Shown in pieces: positions 1 through 9,618 of a DNA stretch of 64,000 nucleotides. The position numbers and the translations under genes were made by a program. Below the pieces are notes generated by a model. It searched no databases. It saw only the letters and a program-made list of their open reading frames with translations, and was not told where the DNA came from. The stretch comes from an uncultured Prevotellaceae bacterium (GTDB lineage: Bacteria > Bacteroidota > Bacteroidia > Bacteroidales > Bacteroidaceae): NCBI GenBank assembly GCA_900316985.1, contig ONFE01000002.1:1-64000 (forward strand), given 5' to 3'. Position 1 is the first letter of the stretch, and every line of letters begins with the position of its first letter.

Positions 1-408
1 GCGGAGCACCTTGTCGATGAAGTCGATGATGTCTGCACGTACCATCGAAATCTCATCGATGATGATGAGTTCCAGTTCGCGGAGAATCTTGCGCTTCTCG
101 CCGTTGTATTTCAAGGTCTCGCGGATGTTCCGCATGTTGTAGCGGCTGTCGTTGGGCAGCAGCGGATGGAAGGGGAGCTTGAAGAAGGAATGGAGCGTGC
201 TGCCGCCGGCATTGATGGCTGCTATGCCCGTCGGGGCGAGTACCACGTGCTTCTTCTTGGTGTGGTTGCAGATGTAGCGCAGGAACGTAGATTTACCCGT
301 CCCTGCCTTTCCGGTGAGGAAGAGCGAGCGACGGGTATATTGTATAATCTGGAGAGCCTGCTGCATCTCCGCATTATCCAGGTCGATCTGTTCTATGTCT
401 TGTACCAA
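1..408 (-). CDS. PIF1-like helicase, N-terminal part (runs off the window edge)
   Basis: The first 136 codons of an SF1 DNA helicase of the PIF1/RecD-like group. The visible part reads LVQDIEQIDLDNAEMQQALQ at the start, then a Walker A motif (GKAGTGKST), the segment LAPTGIAAINAGG and a Walker B/motif II (LIIIDEISMVRADI). These are the nucleotide-binding motifs of helicases that unwind DNA 5' to 3'. The C-terminal helicase half lies outside the window. An in-frame TAA (the stop of the upstream mrcA gene) sits two codons before the proposed TTG start at 408, so no upstream ATG is possible. A TTG start is therefore inferred; an internal ATG would remove conserved sequence. The gene follows mrcA within 3 bases and is probably co-transcribed with it. 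Confidence 0.8.
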   Translation of the reverse strand, partial: MVQDIEQIDLDNAEMQQALQIIQYTRRSLFLTGKAGTGKSTFLRYICNHTKKKHVVLAPTGIAAINAGGSTLHSFFKLPFHPLLPNDSRYNMRNIRETLKYNGEKRKILRELELIIIDEISMVRADIIDFIDKVLR

Positions 409-411
409 GAT

Positions 412-2940
412 TTAAATGTCATCGAAGGTGACCACTTCCTCGTGGGAGTTCTGCGTAGACTTGTTCACCTTGTGTTCATCGGTGGGTACCTGTATCTCGT
501 TGGGGTCCAAGGGTTCAGCCGTGGACTTGATGGGATTGCCGTCCTCATCGAAGAGCATCTCCTCATCCGTCATGACATCGAGGCTGTCGGACGCCATAGT
601 GTCGCGGCGTTGCTCGTAATAGCTGGAGCATTCGTACATGTCGTTGGTGATGTCGTTGTCGGCTGGCTTCTCAAAGCGGCCATGATACTGCTTGAATTCA
701 GGGTCGCTCATCAGGGATTCAAGGAAATAGCCGCAGATGGGCAAGGCTGTCTTGGAACCTTGTCCCAAAGCACCCGTGCGGAAATGGATGCATCGGTATT
801 CACCACCTACCCAGGCGCCGCAGACAATCTTCGGACTGATGCACATGAACCAGGCATCGGAGTGGTTGTTGCTGGTGCCGGTCTTTCCACCGAAATCGGT
901 ATCCAGGGCGGCACGGATGCCTACCCAATGGTTCAGGCTCATCGAGGTGGCTCCAGGCTCGCGGAGGCCGCCCATCATCATCTTCTGCATGAGATAGGCA
1001 CTCTTCACGGGAATGGCCTGCTTCTCGGTCTTGGGTGCCTTATACACCTCGCGTCCGTCCTTATCGACAATCCGGGTAACGAGCACGGGGTCCACATGCT
1101 TGCCTTGGTAGGCCACGCAACTGTAGGCATCGGCCAGTTCGAGCAGGTTCACGTCACTTGCACCCAGGGCCAGCGAGGGTTCTTCCTCCAACGGGCTCTT
1201 GATACCCATATCATGGGCTGTGGCAGCGATGTTGCGGATGCCCATTTCCTGACCTAACCTGACAGCTACGGAATTGATACTCTGGGCAAAAGCAGCCTTC
1301 AGAGGAACGGAATCGCCCGAGAAACGGCCATTGGCATTGGTGGGGCGCCAGATGGTAGTCTCGTGTTTCTTCTTGTCATACACTTCCATCTGGATATACT
1401 CGTCGCGGCGCTTGTCGCAGGGTGTCAGTCCTTGGTTCATGGCCTCGGTATAGACGAATAGCTTGAAGGTGGAGCCGGGCTGGCGCATGGCCGTCACCTT
1501 GTCGTACTTCCAGGAATTGAAGTCCACGTCGCCCACCCAAGCCTTCACATGGCCCGTCTGGGGCTCCATGGCCACAAATCCGCAATGCATGAATCGCACC
1601 ATGTAGCGTATACTGTCCATGGTTGACATTTCTTCCTCGATTTCGCCCTTCTCATAGTCGAAGAGTTTCACTTTGTGGGGCTGATTCAGGTGGTATTCAA
1701 TGGAGTCGGGGCTGTTGGGGAACTTGCGCAGGAGACGCTTATAGACGGGGAGTTTGCGGGCGATGCCCTCAATGAATCCTTGAATCTCCACATGGTTCTC
1801 ATCCTGCCAGGGATTTTGTGACCCCCAGTGGGCCTTGAAGTTCTGCTGCACGATTTTCATCTGCTTTAAGGCAGCCTCCTCGGCATATTTCTGCATGCGA
1901 GTGTCGATGGTGGTATAAATCTTCAGACCGCTCGTGTAGAGGTCGTAGCCGTTATCCTTGCACCATTCTTTCAAATGGTCTGCCACTGCCTCGCGGAAGT
2001 ATTGGGCCTGTCCGTCGTAGTTGCTTTCCACGCTATAGTCGAGCTTGATGGGTATTTTCTTCAGTCGGTCAAACTCTTCTTGGGTGAGGTCTCCGTGAAT
2101 GAGCATGTTGTTCATCACCACATTACGGCGCTTGATGGAATTCTCGGGGTGGGAGATAGGGTTATAGAACGTGGTTGCCTTCAGCATACCCACGAGTACG
2201 GCTGCCTGTTCGGTGGTGAGTCGTTTGGGAGTGGTGTCGAAATAGGTCTTGCAAGCCGTCTTGATGCCGTATGCATTGCTTCCGAAGTCAACGGTATTTG
2301 CATACATCGTGAGTATCTCGTTCTTGTCGAATACCATTTCCAGCTTGGTGGCGATGATCCACTCCTTGGTCTTCATGATAAGCATTTTCACGCCGGGAAT
2401 CTTGCCGAGCAGACCTGTGGAATACTGGGTGCGCACGCGGAACATGTTCTTGGCCAGCTGTTGCGTGATTGTGCTGGCTCCGCGGGCATCCTTGTTGACA
2501 AGAGCGTCCTTGGCTGCTCCGAAGAGGCCGATGGGGTCAACGCCCTTGTGCTTGTAGAAGCGTTCGTCCTCCGTGTCAATCAAAGCCTTCCAGAAAGCGG
2601 GATTTACCTCTTCAAACTTCACAGGCGTACGGTTCTCCGAGAAGAACTTGCCGATGAGCTTGCCGTCGGCAGAATAAAGCTCTGAAGCCTCTGCCGTCTG
2701 CGGATCACGGATGCCGGAGAAGAAACCGGGCGACTTACCGAAGAGCCAGAGGAAATTGATGTCAACCGCTCCCAGATACAAGATGAAGAAGAGGATGAAC
2801 GAAATCAGGCCCACGATGGTCTTGGTGTACCACGCACGGCCCTTGTAGAGCCCTGCGTACCATCGGCAGAAGCCTTTCAGTTTACGCCAGCACCAGGTGA
2901 ACGGCGCAAATATACGTGCTATTTTGGAGTTTTGGAACAT
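412..2940 (-). CDS. mrcA: Penicillin-binding protein 1A (bifunctional transglycosylase/transpeptidase)
   Basis: An 842-residue class A PBP that polymerises lipid II into glycan strands and cross-links the stem peptides on the periplasmic face of the inner membrane. It has a short basic cytoplasmic tail and one membrane anchor at about residues 40-66. The GT51 transglycosylase domain shows the catalytic-Glu motif EDERFYKHKG at 124-133 and GASTITQQLAKN near 154. The penicillin-binding domain has all three transpeptidase motifs: STFK (Ser490), SIN (554-556) and KTGTS near 690. The length is normal for the family. The C-terminal 60 residues are an acidic, unstructured tail. A clean Bacteroidota promoter lies about 50 bp upstream, and the helicase gene follows directly. 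Confidence 0.95.
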   Translation of the reverse strand: MFQNSKIARIFAPFTWCWRKLKGFCRWYAGLYKGRAWYTKTIVGLISFILFFILYLGAVDINFLWLFGKSPGFFSGIRDPQTAEASELYSADGKLIGKFFSENRTPVKFEEVNPAFWKALIDTEDERFYKHKGVDPIGLFGAAKDALVNKDARGASTITQQLAKNMFRVRTQYSTGLLGKIPGVKMLIMKTKEWIIATKLEMVFDKNEILTMYANTVDFGSNAYGIKTACKTYFDTTPKRLTTEQAAVLVGMLKATTFYNPISHPENSIKRRNVVMNNMLIHGDLTQEEFDRLKKIPIKLDYSVESNYDGQAQYFREAVADHLKEWCKDNGYDLYTSGLKIYTTIDTRMQKYAEEAALKQMKIVQQNFKAHWGSQNPWQDENHVEIQGFIEGIARKLPVYKRLLRKFPNSPDSIEYHLNQPHKVKLFDYEKGEIEEEMSTMDSIRYMVRFMHCGFVAMEPQTGHVKAWVGDVDFNSWKYDKVTAMRQPGSTFKLFVYTEAMNQGLTPCDKRRDEYIQMEVYDKKKHETTIWRPTNANGRFSGDSVPLKAAFAQSINSVAVRLGQEMGIRNIAATAHDMGIKSPLEEEPSLALGASDVNLLELADAYSCVAYQGKHVDPVLVTRIVDKDGREVYKAPKTEKQAIPVKSAYLMQKMMMGGLREPGATSMSLNHWVGIRAALDTDFGGKTGTSNNHSDAWFMCISPKIVCGAWVGGEYRCIHFRTGALGQGSKTALPICGYFLESLMSDPEFKQYHGRFEKPADNDITNDMYECSSYYEQRRDTMASDSLDVMTDEEMLFDEDGNPIKSTAEPLDPNEIQVPTDEHKVNKSTQNSHEEVVTFDDI

Positions 2941-2989
2941 ATCGATTCTAATCTTTCAATTCTAGTGATAATCACATTCTATTATTGGG

Positions 2990-3021
2990 CAAAGGTAGTG
3001 CAAAAAAACTATCCGCGCAAA
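2990..3021 (-). promoter_or_regulatory. Promoter of mrcA
   Basis: Read on the minus strand this is TTTG, exactly 20 bp, then TACCTTTG, the Bacteroidota -33/-7 promoter form. It faces mrcA, whose ATG is about 50 bp further on, and lies after the end of miaA. Confidence 0.75.
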
Positions 3022-3031
3022 GATTCAATGT

Positions 3032-3940
3032 TTATTTTGGTTTATTTAAATTCTCTTCAATGTAGTGAATGATTCCGTCTGCTTCATCGGGATGAAACCA
3101 TCGAATCTCAGGGTCGCGTTTGAACCAGGTGAGCTGCTTGCGCATATAGCGGCGGGTGTTTCCCTTCATCCGTTCCACGGCTTCCTCCAAGGTCCAGGTT
3201 CCGTCGAGGTAATTGAACAACTCCTTGTAACCTACTGTGTTAAGGGAGTTTAAGTGTCGTTTCGGGTACATATTCTTTACCTCTTCCAATAGCCCTTGGC
3301 ACATCATTTCATCCACCCGCTGGTTGATGCGTTGGTAGAGTTCCTCGCGGTCGCGATTGAGTCCGATTTTGAGTATTCGGAAGGGTCTTTCTTTCTTTTC
3401 ACCCACACGGAAGGATGTATAGGTCTTGCCGGTTTGATGGCAGATTTCCAAGGCATGAATCACGCGCCGGTAATTCTTCTTGTCCACGATGGCATAATGC
3501 TCAGGGTCAAGCTTGCGGAGTTCTTCTACCAAGGCGTCAAGCCCTTCCTCTGCGTATCGGCGCTTCATCTCCATGCGTATGTCTTCGCGAATGGTGGGAA
3601 TGTCGTCAATGCCATTACATACTGCATCAATATACATCATGGAACCGCCCGTCATCAGCGCACACTCGTCTTGTAGCAAGAGTTGGTTGATAAGTTTGAC
3701 GGCATCCTCCTCATACATGGAGGCGCTGTAGTAGTCGTCTATGCTATGAGTGCCCACGAAATAATGCTTCACCCGCCGTTGTTGTTCCTCCGTGGGAGCG
3801 GCTGTTCCGATGGGAATCTCCCGGAAAATCTGACGCGAGTCGGAATTAATAATAGGTATATGAAAATACTCAGCCACACGGAGGCAGAGTTCGGTCTTGC
3901 CTACGCCCGTGGGGCCGAGTATCACTATCAGGGTCTTCAA
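3032..3940 (-). CDS. miaA: tRNA dimethylallyltransferase
   Basis: A 302-residue MiaA, which transfers a dimethylallyl group to N6 of A37 in tRNAs reading UNN codons, the first step toward ms2i6A. The P-loop [10 protein letters not shown] is at residues 9-18, followed by [17 protein letters not shown] (the DSxQ-type substrate motif) at about 32-48. Near 94-102 is LMTGGSMMY, corresponding to the conserved GGTGLY motif, here with SMM in place of TGL. A later RRVIHALEI segment matches the family. The variant GGTGLY motif suggests one of the two MiaA paralogues that many Bacteroidales carry; that is inference. The gene is 31 bp downstream of lpxA on the same strand and is likely the last gene of the lpx operon. 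Confidence 0.9.
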   Translation of the reverse strand: MKTLIVILGPTGVGKTELCLRVAEYFHIPIINSDSRQIFREIPIGTAAPTEEQQRRVKHYFVGTHSIDDYYSASMYEEDAVKLINQLLLQDECALMTGGSMMYIDAVCNGIDDIPTIREDIRMEMKRRYAEEGLDALVEELRKLDPEHYAIVDKKNYRRVIHALEICHQTGKTYTSFRVGEKKERPFRILKIGLNRDREELYQRINQRVDEMMCQGLLEEVKNMYPKRHLNSLNTVGYKELFNYLDGTWTLEEAVERMKGNTRRYMRKQLTWFKRDPEIRWFHPDEADGIIHYIEENLNKPK

Positions 3941-3971
3941 AGTCTAATTGTCAATAGTCAATGGTCATTGC

Positions 3972-4745
3972 TCAGCGGATGATGCCTCGCTTGGAATTCT
4001 CCACGAAGTCGATGATGTATTGGATTTCGGGAGTGATCTCCATGTTCTTGCGGATTTCCTCAATGCCTTCCTTCAGCACGCCCTTGGAATAGAGCAGGCG
4101 ATAGGCCTCGTGGATGCTTTGGATGGTCTCGTTGCTGAAACCGCGGCGGCGCAGGCCCACCAGGTTGATGCCCGAGAAGCGGATGGGCTCCTTGCCGGCA
4201 ATCACGTAGGGAGGAATGTCTTGACTGGTGCGGCTTCCGCCTTGGAACATGATGTAGCCGCCCACGCGGCAGAACTGGTGGAACAGGCAGGTGGCTGAGA
4301 TGATGGCAAAGTCGTCGACAATCACCTCGCCGGCAAACTTCGTGGAGTTGCCGATGATGCAGCCGTTGCCAATCACGCAGTCGTGACCGATGTGCATGTT
4401 CTCCATCAGCAGGTTGTTGCTGCCCACGACGGTCTTTCCCTTCGAGGCCGTGCCGCGGCTGATGGTCACATTCTCACGGATGGAGTTGTTGTCGCCAATC
4501 TCGGCCGTGGTGTCCTCGCCCTGGAACTTCAGGTCCTGGGGTTTGGTGGCAATGGATGCACCGGGGAAAATCTCGTTGTTCGAGCCCAGGCGGGTGCCGT
4601 AGTTGAGCGTCACCGAATTTTGGAACACGTTGTTGTCGCCAATCACCACATTACGGTCTATGTAGCAGAACGGACCGATGATGTTGTTGTCACCTAAGAT
4701 TGCCTCTGGATGAACAAAGGCCATTGGGCTGATTTGATTTGCCAT
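3972..4745 (-). CDS. lpxA: UDP-N-acetylglucosamine acyltransferase
   Basis: A 257-residue cytoplasmic acyltransferase that adds a 3-hydroxyacyl chain from ACP to UDP-GlcNAc, the first step of lipid A synthesis. The N-terminal two thirds is a left-handed beta-helix made of hexapeptide repeats (for example ILGDNNIIGPFCYIDRNVVI). The catalytic-His region reads MENMHIGHDCVIGNGC at about 114-129. The C-terminal helical domain (about 195-257) contains GLRRRGFSNETI, typical of LpxA. The length matches the family. It starts 17 bp after lpxC-fabZ, which makes the next acyl acceptor in the pathway. Confidence 0.95.
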   Translation of the reverse strand: MANQISPMAFVHPEAILGDNNIIGPFCYIDRNVVIGDNNVFQNSVTLNYGTRLGSNNEIFPGASIATKPQDLKFQGEDTTAEIGDNNSIRENVTISRGTASKGKTVVGSNNLLMENMHIGHDCVIGNGCIIGNSTKFAGEVIVDDFAIISATCLFHQFCRVGGYIMFQGGSRTSQDIPPYVIAGKEPIRFSGINLVGLRRRGFSNETIQSIHEAYRLLYSKGVLKEGIEEIRKNMEITPEIQYIIDFVENSKRGIIR

Positions 4746-4762
4746 ATCGTGGTTTTTAAGGT

Positions 4763-6145
4763 TTATTTGTTCTTGATTATCTGAGCGGTAAAGGTGGCTT
4801 CGGCAACCACATTGTCGCCTACGAACATGTATCCCTTCATGGATGAGATGCCGTGACGGACGGGTGCCAGCAGTTCAACCTTGAACAGCAGGGTGTCGCC
4901 AGGAACTACTTTCTGGCGGAACTTCACGTCGTCTATCTTCATGAAGTAGGTGCTCCAGCGCTCGGGCTCTTCCAGTGTGTTCAGCACCAGCAGTCCTCCG
5001 CATTGTGCCATAGCCTCCACCATCAGCACGCCGGGCATGACGGGCTCTTCGGGGAAGTGTCCCTGGAAGAAAGGCTCGTTGCTCGTTACGTTCTTCACGC
5101 CTACGATGGTCGTCGGTCCCAGCTCGATTACCTTGTCTACCAACTGCATGGGATAGCGGTGGGGGAGCAGCTCGCGGATGCGGTTCACGTCCATGATGGG
5201 CGCCTCGTTGGGATCGTAGAACGGAGCCTGCACCTCGTGCTTGCGGATTTCCTTGCGCATCAGACGGGCAAACTTGTTGTTGACGGTATGTCCCGGACGG
5301 GTGGCCACAATCCTTCCTTTGATGGGACGACCGATAAGGGCCATGTCGCCGATGATGTCGAGCAACTTGTGGCGGGTGCACTCGTTGTCCCATACCAGCG
5401 GCTTGTTCTGGATATATCCCAGGTTGGTGGCATCCATGTGGGGAACGCCCAGCACGTCGGCCAGTTTGTCGAGGTTCTCTTGCGACATCTGACGCTCGTA
5501 GATCACGATGGCATTATCCAGACTACCTCCCTTGATGAGGTTGGCATTGAGCAGCGGCTCGATATCGCGCACAAAGACAAAGGTACGGGCAGCAGCAATT
5601 TCCTCGGCATAATTTGACATTCCGTCGAGGGTGGCAAACTGACTGGCAATGAACTTCGATTCGAACGAACACATGGCGGTGATTGAGAATTCCTCGTCGG
5701 GCAGCAATGTGATGCACGAACCGCTCTTATCGTCCTTGATTTCAATCTTCTTGCGGATTACGTAAAAATCCTTCGGGGCATTCTGTTCCTGAAGGCCAAT
5801 CTCGCGAATCTTCTCCACATACTTGATGGCTGAGCCGTCGAGAATGGGGAACTCCGGACCGTTCACCTGAATCAGACAGTTGTCGATGCCCATCGCATAG
5901 AGGGCCGACATACCGTGCTCGATGGTACTGACACGCACATCGCCCTTGGCCACAACCGTTCCGCGCTGGGTGTCAACCACGTTTTCAGCCACGGCATCAA
6001 TAATCGGCTCGCCTTCAAGGTCGATGCGCTGGATTTTGTATCCGGTATTTTCTGGGGCGGGATTGAAGGTCACGGTGATGCTCAGTCCTGTGTGCAATCC
6101 CTTTCCAAAGAGGGTAAAACTGCCTTTTAGTGTCTGTTGTTTCAT
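4763..6145 (-). CDS. lpxC/fabZ: LpxC-FabZ fusion: UDP-3-O-acyl-GlcNAc deacetylase / 3-hydroxyacyl-ACP dehydratase
   Basis: A 460-residue natural fusion of two enzymes, a hallmark of Bacteroidota. Residues 1 to about 300 are LpxC, the zinc deacetylase that commits UDP-GlcNAc to lipid A. The zinc-site segments STIEHGMSALYAMG (near 75) and ECTRHKLLDIIGDMAL (about 255-270) are present. Residues from about 315 to 460 are FabZ, the hotdog-fold dehydratase of fatty acid synthesis, with the catalytic-His region LLPHRYPMQLVDKV and GHFPEEPVMPGVLMVEAMAQ. Fusing the two could balance lipid A against phospholipid synthesis; that is inference from the two activities. The gene lies 19 bp after lpxD and 17 bp before lpxA. 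Confidence 0.96.
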   Translation of the reverse strand: MKQQTLKGSFTLFGKGLHTGLSITVTFNPAPENTGYKIQRIDLEGEPIIDAVAENVVDTQRGTVVAKGDVRVSTIEHGMSALYAMGIDNCLIQVNGPEFPILDGSAIKYVEKIREIGLQEQNAPKDFYVIRKKIEIKDDKSGSCITLLPDEEFSITAMCSFESKFIASQFATLDGMSNYAEEIAAARTFVFVRDIEPLLNANLIKGGSLDNAIVIYERQMSQENLDKLADVLGVPHMDATNLGYIQNKPLVWDNECTRHKLLDIIGDMALIGRPIKGRIVATRPGHTVNNKFARLMRKEIRKHEVQAPFYDPNEAPIMDVNRIRELLPHRYPMQLVDKVIELGPTTIVGVKNVTSNEPFFQGHFPEEPVMPGVLMVEAMAQCGGLLVLNTLEEPERWSTYFMKIDDVKFRQKVVPGDTLLFKVELLAPVRHGISSMKGYMFVGDNVVAEATFTAQIIKNK

Positions 6146-6164
6146 GTTTATTTGGTTTCGATTT

Positions 6165-7142
6165 TCATTCTTTTTTCAGTTCTTCAATCTGCTTCTTCAG
6201 CTGGCCTATCTCGCGATAAATGTCAGGAAGACGGCGGAAGATGGCCGAGGCACGCATGTACTCCTTGGCATCTATGGCTGGGGCACCGAGCAACTTCTCG
6301 CCACCCTTGGTGTTACCGATGACACCTGCCTGTGCTCCGATAAACGTCTTGTCGGCAATATGGATATGACCGGAGAAGCCAGCCTGTCCGCCAGCCATGC
6401 ACCAGGCACCAATCTTAGTGCTACCGGCAAGTCCTACCTGAGCTGACATCACGGTGTTTTCGCCCACCTCGCAGTTGTGGGCTATCTGAATCAGATTGTC
6501 CAGCTTTACGCCTTTGTGAATCACGGTGGCACCCATCGTGGAGCGGTCCACACAGGTGTTGGCTCCGATTTCCACATCGTCCTCGATTACCACGATACCA
6601 ATCTGAGGAATCTTGTCGTATCCTTCTCCGTTGGGAGCGAATCCAAAGCCGTCGGCACCAATCACGGCACCGGCATGAATCGTCACGCGGTTGCCAATCT
6701 TGCATCCGTCGTAGATGGTCACGTTGGGATAGATGGTGCAGTTGTCGCCAATCGTAACGCCGTCGCCAATATAGACAAACGGAGCGATATAGCAGTCCTT
6801 GCCGATGGTGGCTTTCTCTGAGATGAAGGCCAGGGGCGAAATGCCCGTCTTCTTCGGCATCATGCTCTGGTAGAGCTGGAGCAGCTTGGCCACGCATTCG
6901 TAGGCGTTCTTCACGCGGATGAGCGTTGCCTTGACGGGTTTCTCCAGTTCTACGTCCTCGTTGACGAGCACCACGCTCGACTGAGTGTCGTAGATGAAAT
7001 GTGTATACTTGGGGTTAGAAAGGAACGAAATGGCTCCTGGCTTACCTTCTTCAATTTTTGCAAAGGAATTAATCACGGCGTTTTCATCGCCTTCTACACG
7101 ACCCTGAATCAGGTCGGCAATCTGTTTTGCTGTGAATTCCAT
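6165..7142 (-). CDS. lpxD: UDP-3-O-(3-hydroxyacyl)glucosamine N-acyltransferase
   Basis: A 325-residue LpxD, the third step of lipid A synthesis (N-acylation of UDP-3-acyl-glucosamine). The N-terminal uridine-binding domain (about 1-100) precedes a left-handed beta-helix of hexapeptide repeats such as [19 protein letters not shown]. The catalytic histidine region is [15 protein letters not shown] near 228-242. A short C-terminal helix ends in IEELKKE. It is the first gene of the lpxD - lpxC/fabZ - lpxA - miaA run, with spacings of 17-31 bp, and has a promoter box upstream. Confidence 0.95.
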   Translation of the reverse strand: MEFTAKQIADLIQGRVEGDENAVINSFAKIEEGKPGAISFLSNPKYTHFIYDTQSSVVLVNEDVELEKPVKATLIRVKNAYECVAKLLQLYQSMMPKKTGISPLAFISEKATIGKDCYIAPFVYIGDGVTIGDNCTIYPNVTIYDGCKIGNRVTIHAGAVIGADGFGFAPNGEGYDKIPQIGIVVIEDDVEIGANTCVDRSTMGATVIHKGVKLDNLIQIAHNCEVGENTVMSAQVGLAGSTKIGAWCMAGGQAGFSGHIHIADKTFIGAQAGVIGNTKGGEKLLGAPAIDAKEYMRASAIFRRLPDIYREIGQLKKQIEELKKE

Positions 7143-7189
7143 ATCTATATTTTATGGTTTACTAAGTAATGATTATCAATTAATTCATG

Positions 7190-7197
7190 CAAAGATA
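7190..7197 (-). promoter_or_regulatory. -7 promoter box of the lpxD operon
   Basis: TATCTTTG on the minus strand, about 48 bp before the lpxD ATG. No clear TTTG -33 box is visible at the expected distance, so this rests on the -7 element and its position. Confidence 0.55.
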
Positions 7198-7205
7198 ATG
7201 CTTTT

Positions 7206-8436
7206 TTATGAAATACGTTGATAACAGAGGTAATATTTACGAATTTTTTTGGAAAGTAAGGCAACATTCAGAATCTCGGAGGCTTCTGAGATGTCGCGGA
7301 TGGTTCCATCGCGATAAAGAATGGCAATGCGGTCATCGTTAACGTCGTACATGTCTTTCTGGATGGTGTTAACACTCATCAGGAAGTCCGCATCTTCTCT
7401 CGAAATGCCGTAATGGGAGGTCATTGTGGCAAGAACTTCTTCGATTCGTTCTTCTGGTATAGGCTCGTCTGAAATCTCCACGCGGAAAATGTGGCGGTTG
7501 ATAAGATTAGTGGCCAGCAGCGAAAGAATCTTGTCGTCGCTTGTCATCCATACCTTCAGGGCGCTCCAGATATCGCTGTCATCGAGCAAACTGTAGTGGT
7601 GAAGGGCTTCATCGTGATGCTGCTCAAAGAAACGGGCATCCACCTCGTTGTAGAGGAAATAGCGTAGGGCGGGGGAGGCGAAGAGCTCCTTTCCCTGACG
7701 GGCGAGCATCTTGGCGCGCCGGAGGGTGTTGACCAGCATCTTCTCGAAGGCTACCGTAGTCTTGTGCAGATACACCTGCCAGTACATCAGCCGGCGTGTG
7801 GTCAGGTAGTTCTCGATGGAATATATTCCCTTTGAATTCACTACCAGCTTATCGTCAACAATGTCAAGCATTTTGATGATGCGGGCTGAACCGATATTGC
7901 CCTCGGTGACACCTGTGAAGAAGGAGTCGCGACGGAGGTAATCCAACCGGTCCATATCGAGTTGCGATGAGATGAGCTCGTGCAGAAACTGCTTGGGATA
8001 GTCGCCCTTGAAGATTTTCAGCGCCAGATTCAAAGCCCCCTGCATCTCGTGGTTAATCTGCTCCATCATCAAAAGGGAGATTTCCTCGTGCGAAATACCC
8101 GTGATGAGCGTGTCTTCCAAGACGTGCGAGAACGGTCCGTGACCGATGTCGTGCATCAGAATGGCAGCCTCCACGGCTTCGGCTTCAGAGTCGAAAATGA
8201 AATGCCCTTTCTGCTGGAGCGAGAGAATGGCCTCGCTCATCAGGTGGAAGGCACCGATGGAATGCTGGAAACGCGTGTGCTGGGCAGCCGGATAAACCAC
8301 GTTGGCCATGCCGAGTTGCTTGATGCGGGTGAGTCTTTGCATCAGCGGGTGTTGCACAATGTTGAGCAACAGCCCTCGGGGAATCTTGATGGATGAATCC
8401 GAATACGGGATCGTTAATTATTTTCGCATCGTTCAT
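7206..8436 (-). CDS. HD-domain phosphohydrolase, 5' end frameshifted
   Basis: A metal-dependent HD-superfamily phosphohydrolase related to dGTPase/YdhJ-type proteins; its substrate is unknown. The main frame (7206-8369 if a TTG is used) has YPAAQHTRFQHSIGAFHLM and HDIGHGPFSHVLED, which give the H...HD metal ligands. The conserved N-terminus MNDAKIINDPVFGFI is present from the ATG at 8436, but in another frame. The two frames meet at a GATGGATG tandem duplication (8388-8395). Removing one 4-bp unit joins them as FGFI-KIPRGLLLNIVQHP, the spacing I recall for the family. Either this is a real frameshift, with the shorter TTG product as the only product, or it is a sequence error. It follows a pyrF-proximal repeat array. 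Confidence 0.75.
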
Positions 8437-8480
8437 TGTCGTGAGAATCGGGTTTCGCGTTGATGATATTCAGGCACTTT

Positions 8481-8569
8481 GCTTCCGATGAGTGGAAGCC
8501 TTGTTTCCAGACTTTGGAAGCATCCTTTCCAGACTTTGGAAGCAAGGCTTCTGATGGGTGGAAGCATGG
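8481..8569. repeat. Four-unit 22-bp tandem repeat (GGAAGC type)
   Basis: Four units of 22-23 bp: 8481-8503, 8504-8525, 8526-8547 and 8548-8569. The middle two share the 19-mer TTTCCAGACTTTGGAAGCA. The outer two read GCTTCCGATGAGTGGAAGCC and CTTCTGATGGGTGGAAGCAT. Each unit is a small imperfect palindrome (TTCC...GGAA). Related units recur at 43253-43318. The array fills the gap between the HD gene and the end of pyrF. Confidence 0.8.
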
Positions 8570-8599
8570 CAGTTATTGAGCGCATTGATAATGTGCAGC

Positions 8600-9424
8600 T
8601 CAAACTAACTTTGCGAGCTCCACGGCCATCTGCTCCTGAAGCTCTTTTGCCTTCTCGGCAGCCACTTGAGCAAAGTCTTCACCATTTGAGGCGTAAATGA
8701 TTCCGCGTGAGGAATTTACGAGTAGTCCGCAATCCTTAATCATGCCATACTTGCATACCTCCTGAAGACTGCCACCCTGTGCACCTACACCCGGAACGAG
8801 CAGAAAGTGATTGGGAGCAACGCGACGGATGTCTTCAAACATCTTTCCTTGAGTGGCACCTACCACATACATCATATTCTCCGATGTGCCCCATTGTTGG
8901 GATTTTTCAAGTACTTTCTCGAAGAGCCGCTGGCCCTCTTTGTCTTCCGTCAATTGGAAGTCGTGGCTGCCCTTGTTGCTGGTCAGCGCAAGCAGGATGA
9001 CCCACTTTCCCTCGTAGGTGAGGAATGGCGAAACGGAGTCTTCTCCCATGTATGGCGCTACGGTCAAGGAGTCCACATCGTATTCATCGAAGAAGGTGCG
9101 GGCATACATGGCCGAGGTATTGCCGATGTCGCCGCGCTTGGCATCTGCTATGATGAAGTGATTGGGATACTGCTCTTTAAGATAGCTCACGGTCTTCTCG
9201 AAACTGATGAGTCCCTTTACGCCGAAAGCCTCATAGAAGGCCAGATTCGGTTTGTAACTCACGCAATAGGGGGCCGTTGCATCTATAATCTGCTTGTTGA
9301 AGGCGAAGATAGGGTCTTCTTCCTTCAGGATATGTGCGGGAACCTTCTTCAAATCGGTATCCAAACCCACACAAAGAAACGATTTCTTAGCGAAAATCTG
9401 TTCTACAAGTTGTTGTCTATTCAT
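8600..9424 (-). CDS. pyrF: Orotidine 5'-phosphate decarboxylase
   Basis: A 274-residue OMP decarboxylase, the last step of UMP synthesis. The TIM-barrel start is [10 protein letters not shown] at 16-25. The catalytic loop reads [13 protein letters not shown] near 91-103, with the Asp-Lys-Asp charge network. The substrate-phosphate loop [10 protein letters not shown] is near 217. The length of about 270 residues is that of the longer, type 2 PyrF group rather than the E. coli enzyme (about 245). The ATG overlaps the stop of the preceding small membrane-protein gene by 4 bases, so translation is probably coupled. Confidence 0.94.
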   Translation of the reverse strand: MNRQQLVEQIFAKKSFLCVGLDTDLKKVPAHILKEEDPIFAFNKQIIDATAPYCVSYKPNLAFYEAFGVKGLISFEKTVSYLKEQYPNHFIIADAKRGDIGNTSAMYARTFFDEYDVDSLTVAPYMGEDSVSPFLTYEGKWVILLALTSNKGSHDFQLTEDKEGQRLFEKVLEKSQQWGTSENMMYVVGATQGKMFEDIRRVAPNHFLLVPGVGAQGGSLQEVCKYGMIKDCGLLVNSSRGIIYASNGEDFAQVAAEKAKELQEQMAVELAKLV

Positions 9425-9618
9425 TTTTTAGTTAAATGTTTAATGAGCAAGAAAACGAAAAACACGAAGCAATACCAAAGCAGGAATACCAGCAAGGCAA
9501 CCCAAATGCTGGGTGCGTATTGTGCATAGAAGATGGCTATGCAACCAATGGCTATGCATAATACGATTTCCCAAGGCTTGGCTTTTACAAAAGGGCGGAA
9601 GAATTCTTGTCGTGTCAT
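9421..9618 (-). CDS. Small two-helix membrane protein
   Basis: A 65-residue protein of unknown function with two predicted membrane segments (about residues 17-34 and 37-58), a basic start ([16 protein letters not shown]) and a basic end (KHLTKK). It overlaps pyrF by 4 bases and the upstream small gene by 4 bases (ATGA-type overlaps), which supports it as a translated gene of the prfA-pyrF run. I do not recognise the family. Confidence 0.7.
   Translation of the reverse strand: MTRQEFFRPFVKAKPWEIVLCIAIGCIAIFYAQYAPSIWVALLVFLLWYCFVFFVFLLIKHLTKK

Noticed and set aside
4853-5617. 254-codon plus-strand open frame opposite lpxC-fabZ
   Set aside because: Both LpxC and FabZ motifs are intact on the minus strand; the plus-strand translation has no family features.
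8481-8569. CRISPR-like appearance of the short tandem arrays (also 22662, 43253, 43340)
   Set aside because: Units are contiguous with no unique spacers, only 21-23 bp long, and no cas genes are in the window.
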